Position numbers and translations under genes: made by a program. Below the pieces are notes generated by a model. That model saw only the letters and a list, made by a program, of their open reading frames with translations. It was not told the origin of the DNA and searched no databases. Below, in pieces: positions 60,642 through 64,000 of a stretch of DNA of 64,000 bases (positions are counted from its first letter, which is position 1; every line of letters begins with the position of its first letter). This DNA is from Pseudomonas batumici (GTDB lineage: Bacteria; Pseudomonadota; Gammaproteobacteria; Pseudomonadales; Pseudomonadaceae), in the NCBI RefSeq assembly GCF_000820515.1, contig NZ_JXDG01000064.1, positions 1-64,000 of the forward strand, in the 5' to 3' direction.

Positions 60642-60868
60642 GCGTTCACAGGACCTGCGCTGACACGCTCAACCAGCGCCTGGATACGGGCGGCGGTGGC
60701 GCCATGCTTTTCTTCCTGCTCCATCAGGCTCAACTGCAGGCTTTCGTTTTCGTCCCTGGCCTGGGCCAGCTCGGTGCTCAGCGCTGTATTGGCGGCCAGC
60801 AGCTCCTGTTTTTGCTGAACCAGCTCGCCGACCAGTTGTTCCAGTTGACTCAGGGAAGCTTCCAACAT
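60638..60868 (-). CDS. TIGR02449-type coiled-coil protein (ZapB-like)
   Basis: A 76 aa coiled-coil protein (LSQLEQLVGELVQQKQELLA, then ALSTELAQARDENESLQLSL). It regularly precedes zapA in gammaproteobacteria and is regarded as ZapB-like, joining ZapA at the division site. The ATG at 60868 is chosen; the long open frame upstream to 61012 runs into the promoter region and is not coiled-coil. Confidence 0.85.
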   Translation of the reverse strand: MLEASLSQLEQLVGELVQQKQELLAANTALSTELAQARDENESLQLSLMEQEEKHGATAARIQALVERVSAGPVNA

Positions 60869-61149
60869 TTTCTTGATCTCTCGGGCAGTTTCAAAGGGCG
60901 CGTACGATAAAGAAAAGCCCCCCTGTTTGCCAGGGGAAAACTGTCGCAAAGCCTTGATTTTCCTGGCGGGATGCTTTTCTTCGAACCTTAGTGACTGCGA
61001 TTGCCAGGACATGTTCCCCGCCCCCCGTCGGAAACCTTCATCTGCGACAAATACGCGCAGGGACTTAAGACTTTAGTCGAATGACCGATAGGTCATTAGA
61101 ACCCGTCTCAAAAACCGCACGGAATGCGTCCTCTTCTCAGGTAGCCACC

Positions 61150-62775
61150 ATGTCCCTACGCAACATGAACATCGCCCCGCGAGCGTTCCTCAGCTTCACC
61201 CTGATCGGCGCCCTGATGCTGATCCTGGGGATATTTGCCCTGAACCAGATGAGCAAGATCCGCGGCGCGGCCGAAGAGCTCAGCGCCAACAGCGTGCCGA
61301 GCATCAAGAGCCTCGACGACCTCACCCAACTGACCCTGCGCCAGCGGGTGTTGTCCTATCGCCTGCTCACCAACCGTGCAGCGGACGAGCAACAGAAAAT
61401 CCTCGACCTGTTCACCCTGCGCAACCAGCAGATCGGCAAGGCCCAGGCAGTTTACGAAAAACTGATCAGCGCCCCGGAGGAACGCAAGGCCTACGACCAG
61501 TATGTGCAGGTGCTCGGCCAGTACCGTCAGCTCGAGGAGCGCATGAAGAGCCTGTCGCGCAACAATCAGCTCAGCGAGATGACCGCCCTGATCAACAGCG
61601 AGTTGCTGGCCAACTCCGAACAGCTCAACAACGCGCTCGACAAGCTGGTGGAAATCAATACCCAGCAGAGCAACGACACCAATCAACAGGCCGCCGAGCA
61701 GTACGGTTCGGCGTTCAACCTGGTGGTGAGCCTGCTGGTGGTCGCCACCGGCCTGACCTTCCTGTTCGCCTGGCTACTGACCAACAGCATCACCCGCCCC
61801 ATTGCCGACGCCCTGGGCGCCGCCGAGCAGATCGCCGAAGGCGACCTGACCCGCCCGATCAAGGTCGAGGGCAGCGATGAAGCCGGTCGCCTGTTGCAGG
61901 CCATGGCCAAGATGCAGCAGAAACTGCGCGACACCCTGCAACGTATTTCCGGCTCCGCGACCCAGCTGGCCTCCGCGGCGGAAGAGCTGAACAGCGTCAC
62001 CGACGAAAGCGCCCGTGGCCTGGTGCAGCAGAACAACGAGATCGAGCAGGCCGCCACCGCCGTCAATGAGATGACCAGTGCCGTGGAAGAAGTCGCGCGC
62101 AATGCCGTGAGCACTTCCGAAGCCTCGAAGAATGCCACCGCCTCGGCCGGCGACGGTCGCGACCTGGTGCAGGAAACCGTCGGTGCCATCGAACGCATGA
62201 GCAGCGATGTGCAGAGCACCGCCACGCTGATCGGCGACCTGGCCAAGGAGTCCCAGGACATCGGCAAGGTGCTCGACGTGATTCGCGGCCTGGCCGACCA
62301 GACCAACCTGCTGGCCCTGAACGCCGCCATCGAAGCGGCAAGGGCCGGGGAAGCCGGTCGCGGTTTTGCCGTGGTGGCGGACGAAGTCCGTGCCCTGGCG
62401 CACCGTACCCAGCAGTCCACCAGCGAAATCGAACGGATGATCGGCAGCATCCAGGGCGGGACCGAACAGGCGGTGAACTCGATGCGCAACAGCACCGATC
62501 GGGCGGAATCGACCCTGAACATCGCCAAGGGCGCGGGCGTGGCGCTGGACACCATCAACACGGCCATCATCGAGATCAACGAGCGCAACCTGGTGATCGC
62601 CAGCGCGGCGGAAGAACAGGCTCAGGTGGCCCGCGAAGTGGACCGCAACCTGGTGAATATCCGGGATCTGTCGGTGCAATCGGCGACCGGGGCGAACCAG
62701 ACCAGCGCGGCGAGCAGCGAACTGTCGCGCCTGGCGGTGGACCTGAACAGCATGGTGGCGCGGTTCAGCCTGTAA
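61150..62775 (+). CDS. Methyl-accepting chemotaxis protein
   Basis: 541 aa. TM1 is at ~10-30 (AFLSFTLIGALMLILGIFAL), a helical four-helix-bundle periplasmic domain follows (~32-185), TM2 at ~190-212 (LVVSLLVVATGLTFLFAWLL), HAMP (NSITRPIADALGAAEQIAEG) and the signalling domain whose hairpin tip is IRGLADQTNLLALNAAIEAA. There is no CheR-tethering pentapeptide at the end. The ligand is unknown; neighbours suggest nothing specific. I chose ATG 61150 for the usual N-terminus; an in-frame ATG at 61081 would add 23 polar residues. Confidence 0.93.
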   Translation: MSLRNMNIAPRAFLSFTLIGALMLILGIFALNQMSKIRGAAEELSANSVPSIKSLDDLTQLTLRQRVLSYRLLTNRAADEQQKILDLFTLRNQQIGKAQAVYEKLISAPEERKAYDQYVQVLGQYRQLEERMKSLSRNNQLSEMTALINSELLANSEQLNNALDKLVEINTQQSNDTNQQAAEQYGSAFNLVVSLLVVATGLTFLFAWLLTNSITRPIADALGAAEQIAEGDLTRPIKVEGSDEAGRLLQAMAKMQQKLRDTLQRISGSATQLASAAEELNSVTDESARGLVQQNNEIEQAATAVNEMTSAVEEVARNAVSTSEASKNATASAGDGRDLVQETVGAIERMSSDVQSTATLIGDLAKESQDIGKVLDVIRGLADQTNLLALNAAIEAARAGEAGRGFAVVADEVRALAHRTQQSTSEIERMIGSIQGGTEQAVNSMRNSTDRAESTLNIAKGAGVALDTINTAIIEINERNLVIASAAEEQAQVAREVDRNLVNIRDLSVQSATGANQTSAASSELSRLAVDLNSMVARFSL

Positions 62776-62801
62776 ACCTTAAACCGTTGCCGCGCGCCCT
62801 C

Positions 62802-62920
62802 CCCTGTAGGAGCGAGCTTGCTCGCGATAAACGTCAACGATAACGCTGGGCACCTGATGCCCAGCGGTGTGGCGGCTACCATCGCGAGCAATCGAGCGTC
62901 GACCGGCTGCTCCTACAAAG
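62802..62920. repeat. REP elements after the chemoreceptor gene
   Basis: TGTAGGAGCGAGCTTGCTCG near 62805 and the opposing variant with CGAGCAATCGAGCGTCGACC ending GGCTGCTCCTACAAAG near 62918. Confidence 0.85.
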
Positions 62921-62934
62921 GATCCGCGGCGAGC

Positions 62935-64000
62935 TTAGTACTCGATCCGCACATCACCCTTCGGCACGCTGCAGCACGAGAGGATATAGCCCTCGGCCAC
63001 ATCGTCGTCGGTGATCCCGCCGTTGTGCTCCATGTCCACTTCGCCAGCCAGCTTGAGCACCTTGCAGGTGCCGCAGATGCCCATGCCGCAGGCCTTGGGA
63101 ATCATCAGGCCAAGCTTGGCCGCCGCCGCGTGCACGGTTTCCCCCGGTGCCACACGAATGCTCTTGCCCGTGGCGGTGAATTCCACCTGGTGCAGGTCCG
63201 CGGCATCCACTTCCGGCGCGTCGGCGGCCTCGGCGGCCTGCTCCACCGCGTCGGCACGGGCCTCCGGCGGCGTCGCGCCGAACGACTCCTCGTGGTAGCG
63301 CTTCATGTCGAAACCCGCCGCTTCCAGCAGGCGCTTCACCGCGTTCATGTACGGCGTCGGGCCGCAGCAGAACACTTCACGCTCGAGGAAGTCCGGCGCC
63401 ATCAGTTCCAGCATCTTGTGGTTCAGGTAACCGCGATAGCCGGCCCAGGGCTCGCCCAGGCCATGCTTTTCACAGATCAGGTGCAGGCTGAAGTTGTCGA
63501 TCCGCGACGCCATGTGCTCCAGCTCGCGGTGATAAATGATGTCTTTCGGCGAGCGGGCGCTGTGGATGAACACCATGTCGACGTTGCCGTTGGTGTCGTA
63601 GAACCAGCGGGCCATGGACATCACCGGGGTGATGCCGACGCCGCCGCTCAGGTACAGCGTCTTCGGGCTCGGGAAGTCGATGGCGTTGAACAGCCCCACC
63701 GGCCCGTGCACCGCCAGCTCCTGGCCTTCGTGCAGGGTGTCGTGCAACCAGTTGGAGACCTTGCCGCCAGGCACGCGCTTGATGGTCACCGAAAAGCTGT
63801 AGGGCACCGACGGCGAGCTGGAAATGGTGTAGGAGCGCATGATCGGCTGCCCTTCGATTTCCAGCTCCAGGGTGACGAACTGCCCCGGCTTGAAGAAGAA
63901 CATGATCGGCTGGTCGGCCATGAAGCAGAAGGTGCGCACATCCCAGGTTTCCTGGATGACCTTCACGCAGCGCACGATATGCCGACCATTGGCCCAGGTC
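62935..64000 (-). CDS. gbcB: Glycine betaine demethylase reductase subunit (partial)
   Basis: GbcB passes electrons from NAD(P)H to the Rieske oxygenase GbcA, which demethylates glycine betaine to dimethylglycine with release of formaldehyde. The gene runs past the right edge: in-frame codons reading TWANGRHIVRCVKV precede the apparent GTG at 63975, as in the known protein, so its true start is outside. The ferredoxin-reductase domain has RSYTISSSPSVPYSF (FAD) and YLSGGVGITPVMSMARWF (NAD). The C-terminal plant-type 2Fe-2S site is ACGMGICGTCKVLK with a distal CC. Confidence 0.93.
   Translation of the reverse strand, partial: TWANGRHIVRCVKVIQETWDVRTFCFMADQPIMFFFKPGQFVTLELEIEGQPIMRSYTISSSPSVPYSFSVTIKRVPGGKVSNWLHDTLHEGQELAVHGPVGLFNAIDFPSPKTLYLSGGVGITPVMSMARWFYDTNGNVDMVFIHSARSPKDIIYHRELEHMASRIDNFSLHLICEKHGLGEPWAGYRGYLNHKMLELMAPDFLEREVFCCGPTPYMNAVKRLLEAAGFDMKRYHEESFGATPPEARADAVEQAAEAADAPEVDAADLHQVEFTATGKSIRVAPGETVHAAAAKLGLMIPKACGMGICGTCKVLKLAGEVDMEHNGGITDDDVAEGYILSCCSVPKGDVRIEY

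Noticed and set aside
60869..61149. N-terminal extensions of the ZapB-like protein (to 61012) and chemoreceptor (from 61081)
   Set aside because: Both run into the shared divergent promoter region and add residues not seen in the families.

Overview
The window looks like the chromosome of a Pseudomonas of the P. fluorescens/P. putida type. The coding DNA is GC-rich. Gene families and gene order match pseudomonads: bioBFHCD beside three ~600-residue acyl-CoA dehydrogenases, creBCD, glcB, the glyA-soxBDAG-purU-fdhA block, gbcB and davBA. The intergenic spaces carry many copies of the Pseudomonas REP/REPIN palindrome (GGGAGC..GGCTTGC). From memory, much of the gene order parallels P. aeruginosa PAO1 PA0463-PA0508 and PA5413-PA5421; no database search was run.

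Layout. 1-2998: an AT-rich accessory stretch with a two-gene operon (soluble 300 aa protein plus four-TM 215 aa protein) that resembles the architecture of phage lambda RexA/RexB, followed by a Fic protein with tandem palindromic operators. 4190-7503: an Lrp/AsnC regulator with davB and davA, which carry the first two steps of lysine catabolism by the aminovalerate route. 7943-10947: aminotransferase, MOSC protein and LysR regulator. 11180-18932: three acyl-CoA dehydrogenases interrupted by a diguanylate cyclase, with a PsrA-type box ahead of the first, then a small flagellar-rod-like protein. 19082-23550: the biotin operon, controlled by a BirA-type operator that lies inside the start of the divergent comF gene. 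24726-36680: ModE-like regulator, Tat-exported PhoX phosphatase, SrkA kinase, RarD permease, GcvR-like ACT protein, malate synthase G, a receiver-only protein, and a cNMP/CBS/DUF294 protein with a partner exonuclease. 36883-40450: creBCD, with four 11-bp-spaced direct repeats before creD.

40544-49675 is a second accessory zone. It has two short orphan RHS-core genes with different C-termini. Each is preceded at exactly the same distance by a shared 25-bp leader repeat, and a third leader copy and a duplicated gene end flank the second RHS gene. Between them are a RimK-type protease, an acyltransferase, a DUF2780 protein, a fasciclin - ECF sigma - RskA-like anti-sigma cluster (the same trio as the mycobacterial SigK system), and an Abi_2 (AbiD/F-like) HEPN gene preceded by a folded leader ending in an intrinsic terminator.

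49742-64000 is a C1/choline-derived metabolism block. Sarcosine oxidase (SoxBDAG) passes one-carbon units to folate, GlyA and PurU interconvert or release them, FdhA oxidises formaldehyde, and GbcB (partial at the right edge) demethylates glycine betaine. Threonine aldolase, the ZapA/ZapB-like division proteins and a chemoreceptor lie within it. No tRNA, rRNA, CRISPR array, intact transposase or prophage was seen.
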